In this document: in pieces, positions 1 through 8,311 of the stretch
How positions within the stretch are numbered: position 1 is the first letter of the stretch
How the letters are laid out: every line of letters starts with the position of its first letter
Source of the DNA: Phototrophicus methaneseepsis
GTDB taxonomy: Bacteria > Chloroflexota > Anaerolineae > Aggregatilineales > Phototrophicaceae
Direction: 5' to 3'
Assembly: GCF_015500095.1 (NCBI RefSeq)
Contig: NZ_CP062983.1
Location: forward strand, 3,410,001 to 3,474,000
Length of the DNA: 64,000 nucleotides
Program-made: the position numbers and the translations under genes
Notes under the pieces: generated by a model
What the model was told of the DNA's origin: nothing
Database searches by the model: none
Seen by the model: the letters and a program-made list of their open reading frames with translations, nothing else

Positions 1-366
1 CATCAGGCGTCGATGGCTGCGCCAGTTGAGCCATGTTGCCAGGGCTGCAAATAAGCTCATCAGCCAGGACCAGAACAAGAGCGACCCCGCTTGTGAACCC
101 CACAGGGCGGTGATCCTATAGAATGTGGGCATCGTTGGGCTAGAAACAGACCATACATAGCTGATCTGGTATTGTTCTGTCATAAGGGCGACTTCGAGCG
201 CGCCAACGGATAGCGTCATGAAGATGAAAGCCAGGTAGGTGGCGTTACGACCGCTTAAGACCAGGGATTCATGATGCGTACGTTCGCCAAATACAGATGA
301 TACAATCGCGTAGATCCCAACAACAAGAGCAATAGCTGCGGCAAAAAAGCCGACTTCTGCGAGCAT
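1..366 (-). CDS. ccmF: Cytochrome c maturation heme lyase CcmF, N-terminal part (runs off the window)
   Basis: The first 122 residues are visible, beginning MLAEVGFFAAAIALVVG at position 366; the rest lies beyond position 1. The sequence has three hydrophobic helices and the segment YRITALWGSQAGSLLFW, which matches the conserved YRI-x-WG-x-x-GSLLLW region of CcmF/CcsA-type heme-handling proteins. These integral membrane proteins attach heme to apocytochrome c on the outer face of the cytoplasmic membrane. CcmF, rather than NrfE or another paralogue, is favoured because this start-proximal layout is typical of it, but paralogues cannot be separated from 122 residues. Confidence 0.83.
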   Translation of the reverse strand, partial: MLAEVGFFAAAIALVVGIYAIVSSVFGERTHHESLVLSGRNATYLAFIFMTLSVGALEVALMTEQYQISYVWSVSSPTMPTFYRITALWGSQAGSLLFWSWLMSLFAALATWLNWRSHRRLM

Positions 367-437
367 TCAAATCCCTCTCAAATTCCAATAAATGTTATTC
401 GGATGTCATCAGGTGCCATCTAATAAAGCAGGTTCAC

Positions 438-674
438 TCATAAGGATGCTGCCTTTTTGGCGTAAGACCGCTCTATGACAGAGGCTGGTAGATATTCACT
501 GATAGACATGCCGAGTGTCCGGGTGTGCAATATACATTCCGTCTGGATGAGTGTGTTTAAGAAGAGGCTGGCGTAAGTTAACATCGTTCCCTGTGACGAT
601 CTAAACATCCGTTCAGGTTGTTTGGTCATGCTGCGGATGTATTGACCGACTTCCAGTCTCTTATCAAATGCCAT
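438..674 (-). CDS. Small hypothetical protein (78 aa)
   Basis: The ORF starts MAFDKRLEVGQYIRSM and is preceded by GTGAGGATAC, giving a good GAGG ribosome-binding site. The protein is basic, with one weakly hydrophobic helix (MLTYASLFLNTLIQ). I recognise no family. It reads in the same direction as ccmF, 71 bp upstream of it, so the two could share a transcript. It is called real on start signal and position only. Confidence 0.5.
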   Translation of the reverse strand: MAFDKRLEVGQYIRSMTKQPERMFRSSQGTMLTYASLFLNTLIQTECILHTRTLGMSISEYLPASVIERSYAKKAASL

Positions 675-840
675 GTATCCTCACTTCCAACAAAAGTGTA
701 CGGATTTGGACAAATACTCTGAAAGTGTCATATGTCATGGCTCAGGAACGAAGCGTAACTACTGAATTTAGGGCAACAACTTTGTAATTGCGGATACTGA
801 GAGGGTTACTCGGTTCTGAACAGGGGTATTAAGGTAAAGA

Positions 841-867
841 AAAAGCCCACAAACTATGTGGGCTTTT
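841..867 (-). terminator. Rho-independent terminator of the BTAD regulator gene
   Basis: Perfect inverted repeat AAAAGCCCACA / TGTGGGCTTTT with a short AACTA-type loop, T-rich on both strands. It lies 21 bp past the stop of the minus-strand gene at 889-2172. Confidence 0.8.
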
Positions 868-888
868 AAGAATCTAGAGCGTGGTTTC

Positions 889-2172
889 TTACGCCATGAT
901 GTCGTTATAGACGTCGATAGTCTTGGGGGAGAGCGTCATATTGTTCTCGTTGAAGATTTTCTCGACTTGCTGATAGTGAGCAACGGCTTCGCCACGACGG
1001 CCAAGTTCATTATAAAGCAGCATCAATTCGCGGTGGAGATCCTCGCGGGAGTAGTCTTCATCAATTGCACTGCGATACAGCTTAAGGGCTGTTTCGCCTT
1101 TACCACGTTCAACGTAGGTGCGAGCCATACCCATGACGGCTTCCAGATAGCCGGTACGCATCGCTTCGCGGCGGTCCACAATCCAGGTTTCGTCATGGCC
1201 TTGCAGGAAGGGCCCTTTGTAAAGCTCAACAGCGCGCTGCCATGCCTGGAACTGCTCATCGCCTGTGCTATAACGCCCGCGCATCAGTGTTTCAACGAAG
1301 TCCACGACATCATAGTAGACGGTAAGTTCCGGGTTAATCTGGTAGTAGTTCTCAATATGCAGCAAGACATCCAGATCAAGCGCTTTGTGCAGACGCCGTT
1401 TCGTCACATGGAAGACGTTCACAGCTTGATCTGTATCCAGATTAGGCCAGAATGCATCACAGATTTCTGCACGCGTCACGACGGGCCTATCCAGCGCATA
1501 GAAGAAGAGTAAGCGCGGTAGATGGCCTTCCCAGGTATCGACCTGTTCACCATTGAGGCGGACAAAGCCAGGTCCGAGTGCATAAACTTCTAGGTTGTAA
1601 TTTTCATGTTGGTGCGGACCATGAATATCCTGCGTGATGAGATGATCATCCTGGATGATGACGGCTTGTTTTTTAGCGACCATTGCCAGCCAAGGCAGAC
1701 GCGGCAGGGTGCGGCTGTTGATGACAAGTGTGCACTGTTCAGGCAGACGATCGGCCAGATATTCGACGAAGCGATTGATGTCATTGGCATCGTCGCTGCG
1801 GTCATATTCATCTAGCACGAGGACGAATGGCTCATCGCTCAATTCGCTGATTTCCTGCACAATGGTGTCCAGAACGCGATCTACATCGGCTGCAAAATTC
1901 TGGTGCAACTCATAGGGGAGCATATAGAGATGGCGTCCAAACGTCGGGTGTTGGGTAGCCATATCATGTGCAAATCCTTCTATGAAAGACTGCAGGTTGT
2001 TATCATTCTCGCCTAGGGCGTAATAGAAGGTTTGTGTGTTCGGATCCTGAAAAAGCTGAGCTACCAATACCGAACGCAGACGGCTTTGGGGATGGAACAG
2101 AACGACCTGTGCATCCTGAGCGTGTTCGAGAAAGACGTCGTAAGCACTGCTGACTGCGGATTGTAAGGACAT
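889..2172 (-). CDS. BTAD-domain transcriptional activator with a degenerate STAND-like ATPase front half
   Basis: A 427-aa protein from the start MSLQSAVSSAYDVF (an upstream ATG at 2214 adds 14 residues). The first 190 residues resemble the NTPase region of MalT/STAND activators: a Walker-B-like FVLVLDEYD and an LVINSRTLPRLPW strand, but no Walker A P-loop. A winged-helix DNA-binding region follows (VYALGPGFVRLNGEQVDTW to VFHVTKRRLHKAL), then a C-terminal bacterial transcriptional activation domain made of TPR-like helices (SREDLHRELMLLYNELGRRGEAVAHYQ). The order of domains is that of LuxR/SARP-like activators common in Chloroflexota and Actinobacteria. The effector and targets are unknown. 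Confidence 0.8.
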   Translation of the reverse strand: MSLQSAVSSAYDVFLEHAQDAQVVLFHPQSRLRSVLVAQLFQDPNTQTFYYALGENDNNLQSFIEGFAHDMATQHPTFGRHLYMLPYELHQNFAADVDRVLDTIVQEISELSDEPFVLVLDEYDRSDDANDINRFVEYLADRLPEQCTLVINSRTLPRLPWLAMVAKKQAVIIQDDHLITQDIHGPHQHENYNLEVYALGPGFVRLNGEQVDTWEGHLPRLLFFYALDRPVVTRAEICDAFWPNLDTDQAVNVFHVTKRRLHKALDLDVLLHIENYYQINPELTVYYDVVDFVETLMRGRYSTGDEQFQAWQRAVELYKGPFLQGHDETWIVDRREAMRTGYLEAVMGMARTYVERGKGETALKLYRSAIDEDYSREDLHRELMLLYNELGRRGEAVAHYQQVEKIFNENNMTLSPKTIDVYNDIMA

Positions 2173-2306
2173 TGTTTCGACTCTCTTAGCGATACTGCTT
2201 ATTATAAGTCGCATTGTATCACATTTATGCTTGAGTATGCCATACCATCTTATACTGGTATGATGTAAAGCAAATGTTGTACTTCAGGTGAGGCAGAGAA
2301 GTTATC

Positions 2307-2858
2307 ATGACGGAGCATACACCAACGACAAAAGAACCGCGTCCACATCGACCGTTTGGTGTGGGCTTGGCTATCCTGTTGTGTATCATGATATTTGTTG
2401 TGGTCCCGATGACCCTAGTTCTCTTTTTTGTGGCTTCGAGTAATCTTGTTTATCAGGTGGAATCCCAGGCGTTAGTGGGTGTAGAAGTTCTTGGTGTTTC
2501 AACCCCTGCTGTTGCGATTGCGATTGCTGTTGCGGTTTTCGTCCTGCTGTTGAGTGTCGCTGCCTGGTTTTTCCGTTCGGAGTGGGTACGACGTATATAT
2601 AGCTTTGGTATGCTGGCCGTGGGTATTGGCGTTACCATCTGGATGCTGCAATCGACCCTGGGCGCGCGATCGTTCGAACAGGGTATTGATTCTGCTTCTG
2701 AACTGACGCGGAATAATATTATAGGCTTGGTCCTGATCGTGGTATTGGTGACAGCATTTGCAGTTTGGATGATGCAGCGTTGGTCCGCGAAGGCTTTCTA
2801 TCGCGGTTATTATACGACCGAAGACTTGGAGCGCATTGAACGCGTCTACGGCTCCTAA
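2307..2858 (+). CDS. Hypothetical four-helix membrane protein
   Basis: A 183-aa protein with a short polar N-terminus (THTPTTKEPRPHRP-like) followed by four clear transmembrane segments, around residues 18-42, 62-87, 95-113 and 137-156. The C-terminal tail, ending ERIERVYGS, is charged and probably cytoplasmic. No motif was recognised. It is divergent from the BTAD gene (135 bp between starts) and convergent with the fadD-like gene, sharing its terminator. Confidence 0.75.
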   Translation: MTEHTPTTKEPRPHRPFGVGLAILLCIMIFVVVPMTLVLFFVASSNLVYQVESQALVGVEVLGVSTPAVAIAIAVAVFVLLLSVAAWFFRSEWVRRIYSFGMLAVGIGVTIWMLQSTLGARSFEQGIDSASELTRNNIIGLVLIVVLVTAFAVWMMQRWSAKAFYRGYYTTEDLERIERVYGS

Positions 2859-2876
2859 AAGTTATCATATCAAAAT

Positions 2877-2906
2877 AAAAAAGCCGGATTTCGTCCGGCT
2901 TTTTTG
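2877..2906. terminator. Bidirectional terminator between convergent genes
   Basis: AAAAAGCCGGA-TTTCG-TCCGGCTTTTTT: a 7-bp GC stem flanked by A and T runs, so it can serve both the membrane protein (+) and the acyl-CoA ligase (-). Confidence 0.88.
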
Positions 2907-2924
2907 TTGGAGATGCGCTGTTTG

Positions 2925-4685
2925 TTACTGGCTATCCATTTCTTCCATTCGGATGAGCTCACGGCGGAGTGTCTTGCCGACGGTGCTTTTGGGTAGCTCA
3001 TCAATGAAAGAAATTCGACGTGGAATTTCATATTGGGCCAGCTTGTTTTCCAGGAATGCAATCATATCCTGCTCTGTCAGGTCTGAATCCGGTGATTTGA
3101 CGATCCAGGCTTTGAGTGCTTCCTGTCCACGCTTTTGTGGATGTGGAATGGCCGCGACACCAACTTCGATAACATCAGGATGTTCTTTGATCGCTTGTTC
3201 AACCGCATTTGGGTAGACATTGAAGCCGCCGATCAGCGCCATATCTTTCTTGCGATCAACAATGTAGAAATAGCCATCTTCATCCATGCGGGCGATGTCG
3301 CCTGTATAGAGCCAGCGCTTGCCATCCTTCTCGCGGAGGGCATTCGACGTTTCTGTCGGCATACGGTGATAGCCCGTCATTAAATTTGGACCATACATTA
3401 GCAGTTCGCCAATTTCGCCAACGGGTACCTCACTCACGCCATCGTCCAGGCTGACGATACGCATTTCCATATCCGGTAATGGTAAGCCGATGGAGCCTAT
3501 ACGATTCTCTTTGAAGATGGGGTTTACGTGGGTGGCTGTTGGCGCTTCGCTCATTCCAAAGCCTTCACGGACAGAGCTACCACTGATCCGCTCAAATTCT
3601 TCTTGCGTGACGGGCGGCAGGGGAGCCGAACCACTGATGCAGAAGCGTAATGAACTGAGGTCAACCTCGCCGGCTTTGGCTCTGGGATGATTATTAATGG
3701 CGTTATACAGAGCCGGTACGCCTGGGAAAAGTGTCGGCTTATAGTGTTCGATGCAATCAATCACGTCATCAATATCGCGGGCATTGGGCACAAGGATAAT
3801 TTTGCTGCCGCTGTAGACGCTTAGGCTGACGACGACGACCAACCCATATACATGGAAGAAGGGAATGGCACCCAGGTAGATTTCTTCTTCACCGGGTACA
3901 CCATAAACACCGACGATTTTGGAGAGCTGCAGCATATTCGCAACCAGCGCTTTATGCTGTGATACAGCCGCTTTTGAAACCCCGGTTGTGCCACCTGTGT
4001 ATTGGAAAAGGGCTGTGTCTTCTGGCGTAACGGTCACATTGGAAGATTGCCCATCGTATTTCTTAAGCAAATCCTGGAACCATACATCGCCGGATTTGAG
4101 CGATTCTAGATAATGCCCGTCTTTCTTTTCCCGTGCGATCGTAAAGAGGATTTTTGCGATTGGCGGCAAATATTGTTTGACGTTGGCAACGATGACTTTC
4201 TTCAGCTTGGTTTGGGATTGGATTTCTTTGATTGTATTGTAAAAGAGCGATAGCGTGATCGCGAATTCAGCATCACAATCGTTAATTTGATAGGCCATCT
4301 TGCCAGGAGGATAGGTTGGGTTTGTGGCTGCGACCACACCACCGGCCTTGAAGATGGCGTAAAAGCTGATGACGAATGCGGCTGTATTGGGCATCACGAT
4401 GGCAACGCGATCGCCTTTTTTAAGCCCCATATCAACCAACGCGGCTGCCATCGCATTGGAAGCACGTTCCAGCTCAGCATAGGTCATTTCGTTGGAAAGT
4501 CTCCCAAATAGAGGCACCTTCGCGTTCGTGACGAGGGCTGTCCTATTGGGGACGCGTTTTGCAGTCTCTGTTAAGAAGGTATGTAAAGGTTGATCTGGGT
4601 ACGTCAGGGTGCTTGGAACACCATCATCGTAGTTATTGACCCAGGGTTTGTCAGCATAAGTAATCGCTCGTGCAGAGGTTACCAT
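2925..4685 (-). CDS. fadD: Long-chain fatty-acid-CoA ligase (AMP-forming)
   Basis: A 586-aa acyl-adenylate enzyme that activates fatty acids to acyl-CoA using ATP. The AMP-binding P-loop YTGGTTGVSKAAV lies near residue 230. The YTGDIARMDEDGYFYIVDR block, with the hinge and adenylate-binding Asp, and the C-terminal PKSTVGKTLRREL block, whose Lys is the catalytic lysine, are all intact. Length is normal for the family. The start is supported by AGGAGC 6 nt upstream. A hotdog thioesterase lies just upstream in the same direction (120-bp gap), consistent with acyl-CoA metabolism. Exact chain-length preference cannot be read from sequence. Confidence 0.88.
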   Translation of the reverse strand: MVTSARAITYADKPWVNNYDDGVPSTLTYPDQPLHTFLTETAKRVPNRTALVTNAKVPLFGRLSNEMTYAELERASNAMAAALVDMGLKKGDRVAIVMPNTAAFVISFYAIFKAGGVVAATNPTYPPGKMAYQINDCDAEFAITLSLFYNTIKEIQSQTKLKKVIVANVKQYLPPIAKILFTIAREKKDGHYLESLKSGDVWFQDLLKKYDGQSSNVTVTPEDTALFQYTGGTTGVSKAAVSQHKALVANMLQLSKIVGVYGVPGEEEIYLGAIPFFHVYGLVVVVSLSVYSGSKIILVPNARDIDDVIDCIEHYKPTLFPGVPALYNAINNHPRAKAGEVDLSSLRFCISGSAPLPPVTQEEFERISGSSVREGFGMSEAPTATHVNPIFKENRIGSIGLPLPDMEMRIVSLDDGVSEVPVGEIGELLMYGPNLMTGYHRMPTETSNALREKDGKRWLYTGDIARMDEDGYFYIVDRKKDMALIGGFNVYPNAVEQAIKEHPDVIEVGVAAIPHPQKRGQEALKAWIVKSPDSDLTEQDMIAFLENKLAQYEIPRRISFIDELPKSTVGKTLRRELIRMEEMDSQ

Positions 4686-4805
4686 TGTAAGCTCCTAAAT
4701 AATAATAACAAAATCACTTCAAAAAGTTTTAATGTCCAATGCATTATAGTTTAACAGTCATAAATAGGTCAAAAATAAGTCGAACATTGGTAATTTGTGT
4801 ACGAA

Positions 4806-5219
4806 CTACTTATTTTCGACCCATGTTAACCAATTAGATGGAATCTTCACGACTTTACCATCTCGATTGATGCAAATATGTTGAGTCGAGCCTGTGACGA
4901 AGACTTCGCCAGTTTCTTCATCAGCAAGCTCATAGGCGAAGGTTAATGTCCGGCTGCGTACTTGCTCCACCCAACAGCGGATGCGAATCCGTTGATCGTA
5001 CCGAGCCGCTTTATGGTACTTCGCGTTGACTTGCGTCACGGCCATGAAAAAGCCACTGCGCTCAAAATCGGCATAGCTGCTGCCACGTTGGCGCATGTAA
5101 TGGCTGCGGCCTTCTTCAAAATACACAATGTAAGAAGCATGGTGGACAATGCCCATTGCATCAGTCTCCGCATAGCGGACGTGGAACACTGTCTCGGCCA
5201 CGAAAGGCGAGTCGGTCAT
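4806..5219 (-). CDS. Acyl-CoA thioesterase, 4-hydroxybenzoyl-CoA thioesterase (YbgC/FadM) type
   Basis: A 137-aa single hotdog-fold protein. The signature YAETDAMGIVHHASYIVYFEEGR carries the catalytic Asp of the 4HBT family. It hydrolyses acyl-CoA thioesters in the cytoplasm. It lies 33 bp downstream of hisE and 120 bp upstream of fadD, so it may be read from the end of the his transcript, though functional pairing with fadD is more plausible. Substrate is unknown. Confidence 0.85.
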   Translation of the reverse strand: MTDSPFVAETVFHVRYAETDAMGIVHHASYIVYFEEGRSHYMRQRGSSYADFERSGFFMAVTQVNAKYHKAARYDQRIRIRCWVEQVRSRTLTFAYELADEETGEVFVTGSTQHICINRDGKVVKIPSNWLTWVENK

Positions 5220-5252
5220 AAGGTTTTATCCTGATTGAACCTTGTGATTTTG

Positions 5253-5534
5253 TTAGCGATGGCGTTCTTCTAGCTTGGCGCGGACATCATCCAGAGAAAT
5301 GTTGATATCCGCCATGAGTACGAGTGTATGATAAAAGAGATCAGCGAGCTCGCCAATTTGTTCATCCCGGGATTGAGCTAATGCCGCAACGACGACCTCT
5401 GTGGCTTCTTCACCGACTTTCTGGGCGATTTTGGGACGGCCACTCTGGAATAGCGAGGCCGTATAACTGCCCTCGATGGGTTTTTCTTTACGTTCTGCGA
5501 TGATCGCTTCCAGTCGATCAAGCATGTCGGTCAT
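5253..5534 (-). CDS. hisE: Phosphoribosyl-ATP pyrophosphatase HisE
   Basis: A 93-aa all-helical MazG-like enzyme that hydrolyses PR-ATP to PR-AMP, step 2 of histidine synthesis. The [15 protein letters not shown] helix holds the metal-binding glutamates, followed by ELADLFYH. The start [11 protein letters not shown] is chosen because its ATG overlaps the hisI stop by 4 bp (ATGA), a classic coupling junction; a longer reading from 5582 would lie inside hisI. It is the last gene of hisHAFIE. Confidence 0.93.
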   Translation of the reverse strand: MTDMLDRLEAIIAERKEKPIEGSYTASLFQSGRPKIAQKVGEEATEVVVAALAQSRDEQIGELADLFYHTLVLMADINISLDDVRAKLEERHR

Positions 5535-5887
5535 AACCGCTCCGGTTTCTGTGAAAATTCGTCCAATGTGCGGAAGAAGCAATGTTCATTACCTGTATGG
5601 CAGGCTGGGCCTTTTGGCTCGACCTGCAAGAGCAGGGTATCCGCATCGCAATCCACGCGTATCTCGACGACGCGCTGTGTATTGCCCGATGTTTCGCCCT
5701 TGTGCCACAATGTGGCGCGGCTCCGACTATAGAACACGGCTTCGCCAGTTTCCAGCGTCATTTGTAACGCTTCGCTGTTCATCCATGCCATCATCAACAC
5801 TTGACCACTGTGAACGTTTTGCACAATGGCGGCAATCAGGCCATTTTCATTCCATTTCAAGCCCTGTATTGTGGCTTCATCAAGCAT
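5531..5887 (-). CDS. hisI: Phosphoribosyl-AMP cyclohydrolase HisI
   Basis: A 118-aa zinc enzyme that opens the purine ring of PR-AMP, step 3 of histidine synthesis. Visible motifs are [20 protein letters not shown], with the zinc- and Mg-binding Asp and Cys residues, and WHKGETSGN. The start [12 protein letters not shown] at 5887 overlaps the end of hisF by 8 bp (ATGCTTGA). An upstream in-frame extension to 6001 runs inside hisF and is rejected. It is a separate gene, not the HisIE fusion of enterobacteria. Confidence 0.93.
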   Translation of the reverse strand: MLDEATIQGLKWNENGLIAAIVQNVHSGQVLMMAWMNSEALQMTLETGEAVFYSRSRATLWHKGETSGNTQRVVEIRVDCDADTLLLQVEPKGPACHTGNEHCFFRTLDEFSQKPERL

Positions 5888-6659
5888 TGAGTGCCTCCCA
5901 GCCAGAAAGGCGAACACGCACACCTTGCTCATGCAAGTATTGTTTGAGGTCGCCAATGCGCAGTTCGTTATAGTGAAACAGGCTTGCGGCCAGCGCAGCA
6001 TCGGCTCTGCCGATGGTCAATGCTTCTGTGAAATGCTCCCTTGCACCCGCACCGCCGGAAGCAATCACAGGGATAGAGACGGCGTCTGCGACGGTTTCCA
6101 GCATTTCCAGGTCATAGCCGATTTTGGTGCCATCTCGGTCCATGCTGGTGAGCATAATTTCACCAGCTCCCCTGTCTTCGACCTGTTTGGCCCAATCAAC
6201 GGCTTCAAGCTCTGTTGGCACACGGCCCCCATTGATGTGGACGACCCAACGTCCATCAATGAACTTGGGATCAATGGCGACGACGATACACTGGCTGCCA
6301 AAGGCCCAGGCTCCCTGATTGATGAGATCCGGATTTTTGACTGCAGCACTGTTGATGCTGACTTTATCGGCCCCGGCGAGGAGTGTTTCTCGGATGTCTT
6401 GAATTGTGCGAATGCCACCCCCTACGCAGAAGGGGATGAAGATACTGTCGGCGACACGGCGGACCATATCAAGCCGGGTATTACGTGCTTCGTGTGAGGC
6501 GGTAATATCCAGGAAGACGAGCTCATCTGCGCCTTCACGATCGTAAACAATCGCTTGTTCAACCGGATCACCGGCATCGCGCAAGTTTACGAAGTTGACG
6601 CCTTTGACGACGCGCCCGTCTTTGACATCCAGGCAGGGGATAATGCGTTTGGCGAGCAT
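5880..6659 (-). CDS. hisF: Imidazole glycerol phosphate synthase cyclase subunit HisF
   Basis: A 259-aa TIM barrel that uses ammonia delivered from HisH to convert PRFAR into imidazole glycerol phosphate and AICAR. The first catalytic Asp is in [15 protein letters not shown]; the second is in [10 protein letters not shown]. Phosphate-binding loops VGGGIR and ASGGAG are intact. It lies 3 bp after hisA and overlaps hisI. AICAR, its by-product, feeds purH encoded at 41834. Confidence 0.96.
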   Translation of the reverse strand: MLAKRIIPCLDVKDGRVVKGVNFVNLRDAGDPVEQAIVYDREGADELVFLDITASHEARNTRLDMVRRVADSIFIPFCVGGGIRTIQDIRETLLAGADKVSINSAAVKNPDLINQGAWAFGSQCIVVAIDPKFIDGRWVVHINGGRVPTELEAVDWAKQVEDRGAGEIMLTSMDRDGTKIGYDLEMLETVADAVSIPVIASGGAGAREHFTEALTIGRADAALAASLFHYNELRIGDLKQYLHEQGVRVRLSGWEALNA

Positions 6660-6662
6660 GAT

Positions 6663-7385
6663 TTACACCTCCTGTACGGCTTCAATCGCCTGAACCAGAG
6701 TGAATTGTTTGGTGTAGAGTGCCATCCCGATGACGGCACCTGCGATAGCTCCGCTGTTTGCAAGAGTGGTGAGTTCTTCCAGCGTGGCAACGCCACCCGA
6801 TGCAATAACCTGCAAACCCGTTTCTTGTGCTAGCTCGATGGTTGCGTCTGTATTGGTACCCGTCAGCATGCCATCACGTGATACATCGGTAAACAGCGCG
6901 TGACGAACGCCTCGTCCGGCCATGGCCTGCCCAACTTCGATAGGGGTCAGGTCGCTGGTTTCCATCCAACCATGTGTGGTTACTTTGCCATCGCGGGCAT
7001 CCAGGGCGACACAGATGCGCTCCGCACCATAGCGCGCGATGGCTTCCTCGACGGCTGCCGGATCTTTGAGGGCCAGAGTGCCAAGGACAACCCGGCTTGC
7101 ACCTCGGTCGATGGCGTTGGCAATATCGTCTAATGAGCGCAGCCCACCGCCAAATTGGACATTCAGGCCAAGTTGGGCAGCTTGTTCCAGGATGGTGCCA
7201 TTTTCATTGGCATCAGCGAAGGCCCCATCCAGATTGACCATATGCAGCCAAACCGCACCCTGATCTTGCCATATCTGGGCCGTTGCGATAGGGTCCTCAC
7301 TGAAGACGGTTTGCTGGTTGGGGTCGCCTTCTTTCAGTCGGACGACTTTGCCCCCACGTAAATCAATTGCCGGGTAAATGATCAT
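6663..7385 (-). CDS. hisA: Phosphoribosylformimino-5-aminoimidazole carboxamide ribotide isomerase HisA
   Basis: A 240-aa TIM barrel that performs the Amadori rearrangement of ProFAR to PRFAR. Catalytic Asp residues are in YPAIDLRGGKVVRL and ALFTDVSRDGMLTG. Phosphate loops FGGGLRS and ASGGVAT are present. The ATG overlaps the hisH stop by 4 bp (ATGA). It could act as PriA (dual TrpF function) as in actinobacteria, but nothing in the sequence demands it. Confidence 0.95.
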   Translation of the reverse strand: MIIYPAIDLRGGKVVRLKEGDPNQQTVFSEDPIATAQIWQDQGAVWLHMVNLDGAFADANENGTILEQAAQLGLNVQFGGGLRSLDDIANAIDRGASRVVLGTLALKDPAAVEEAIARYGAERICVALDARDGKVTTHGWMETSDLTPIEVGQAMAGRGVRHALFTDVSRDGMLTGTNTDATIELAQETGLQVIASGGVATLEELTTLANSGAIAGAVIGMALYTKQFTLVQAIEAVQEV

Positions 7386-8017
7386 GCGTAAATTGCTCCG
7401 CTTTCTGGCTGCAAGGCCAGGAAGTTCTGTAAAATCTGTAGTCCGGTCTGTTGGCTCTTTTCTGGGTGGAATTGAACGCCATAGATATTGTCGCGTTGTA
7501 CGCCAGCACAGAATTGAATGCCGTAATTGGCCTCAATGAGGATGTCGCTTTCATCAGCGGGGAGGCAGTAATAGCTATGCACGAAGTAAGCATAACTGGC
7601 TTCGGAAAGGTTTTCTAATAGGGCGGATTGTTGCGTATATTGGAGTTGATTCCAACCCATATGCGGGACCTTCAGGTCTTCGAATTCCGGGAATCGCTCA
7701 ACACGCCCCGGTAACACACCAAGGCCCTCATGCGTGCCCATCTCGTTACTCGTTTCGAACAGGAATTGCATCCCCAGGCAAATACCCAGGTAGGGGATAC
7801 CCTGTGCGAGAGCGTCTTTCAAGGGTTCGACAAGTTCCTGTGCACGAAGCTGCTGCATGCCTGCGCCGAAGGCGCCGACACCTGGCAATATGATCTTTTC
7901 CGCGCCGACCAGATGCTCTGGCTGCTGCACGAGTTGGATGTGCTCCGCTCCCAGGTGGTTCAGGGCATGGAGTACACTGCGTAAATTGCCTGCGCCATAA
8001 TCGATCACTGCTAGCAT
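7382..8017 (-). CDS. hisH: Imidazole glycerol phosphate synthase glutaminase subunit HisH
   Basis: A 211-aa class I glutamine amidotransferase that hydrolyses glutamine and channels ammonia to HisF. The nucleophile elbow GICLGMQ holds the catalytic Cys and VQFHPEKS the catalytic His. The start has GGAGG 8 nt upstream. It is the first structural gene of the operon and lies behind the leader peptide and attenuator at 8093-8225. hisG, D, B and C are not in the window. Confidence 0.96.
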   Translation of the reverse strand: MLAVIDYGAGNLRSVLHALNHLGAEHIQLVQQPEHLVGAEKIILPGVGAFGAGMQQLRAQELVEPLKDALAQGIPYLGICLGMQFLFETSNEMGTHEGLGVLPGRVERFPEFEDLKVPHMGWNQLQYTQQSALLENLSEASYAYFVHSYYCLPADESDILIEANYGIQFCAGVQRDNIYGVQFHPEKSQQTGLQILQNFLALQPESGAIYA

Positions 8018-8092
8018 CTGTTTTGCCTCCGTGTGGGTCTCATATCAGCAACGAAACAGCAGATCATATCTGGCCCAATCCGGGCCTAAAAG

Positions 8093-8115
8093 AAAAAACC
8101 TCGCATGGGCGAGGT
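8093..8115 (-). terminator. Attenuator terminator of the his operon leader
   Basis: On the minus strand: ACCTCGC, loop CCAT, GCGAGGT, then six Ts. The stem is 7 bp with no mismatch. It stands between the His-rich leader ORF and hisH, with no other gene before it, so termination here would shut off the whole operon. A competing partial pairing exists between minus-strand TGGGTTGTGGT (about 8171-8161, end of the leader ORF) and the terminator's left arm and loop (8115-8106), with wobbles and a bulge. Confidence 0.85.
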
Positions 8116-8147
8116 CGATTCTTACCAGTTTGGAGAAACAAGACAAA

Positions 8148-8225
8148 CTAAAAGCGAACCACCACAACCCATAATTGTGAATGTGAGTGTACATGATGGT
8201 GCGCGTGACGGTTTATCTGCTTCAT
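8148..8225 (-). CDS. hisL: Histidine operon leader peptide (25 aa)
   Basis: The ORF starts ATG AAG CAG at 8225 and ends TAG at 8148. Residues 6-17 read RHAHHHVHSHSQ, i.e. six His codons within nine positions (three CAC and three CAT). It is followed 32 nt later by the terminator hairpin. In ribosome-mediated attenuation, scarcity of His-tRNA stalls the ribosome on these codons, letting an antiterminator form so that hisHAFIE is transcribed. No ribosome-binding site precedes it: the promoter -10 ends 7 nt before the ATG, so translation is predicted to be leaderless. The ORF is too short for standard gene callers. Confidence 0.9.
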   Translation of the reverse strand: MKQINRHAHHHVHSHSQLWVVVVRF

Positions 8226-8232
8226 AAAGCGC

Positions 8233-8261
8233 AGTATAGCAACTTAAGATAGGCTTTTCAA
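8233..8261 (-). promoter_or_regulatory. Predicted sigma70-type promoter of the his leader and operon
   Basis: -35 TTGAAA (8261-8256), 17-nt spacer, -10 TATACT (8238-8233). The expected transcription start falls at 8226-8225, on or one base before the A of the leader ATG. Confidence 0.78.
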
Positions 8262-8311
8262 CGTTTTGATCAAAATCGTGCTGAAATCTATCGCGCAGAC
8301 GAATAGGGTGG

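Noticed and set aside
856-1512. Long plus-strand open frame
   Set aside because: It is antisense to the BTAD regulator, whose domains are clear; the plus-strand product has no recognisable features.
8072-8086. GGCCC-AATCC-GGGCC hairpin between the his attenuator and hisH
   Set aside because: Only a 5-bp stem with no T tract; too weak to call as a separate regulatory element.
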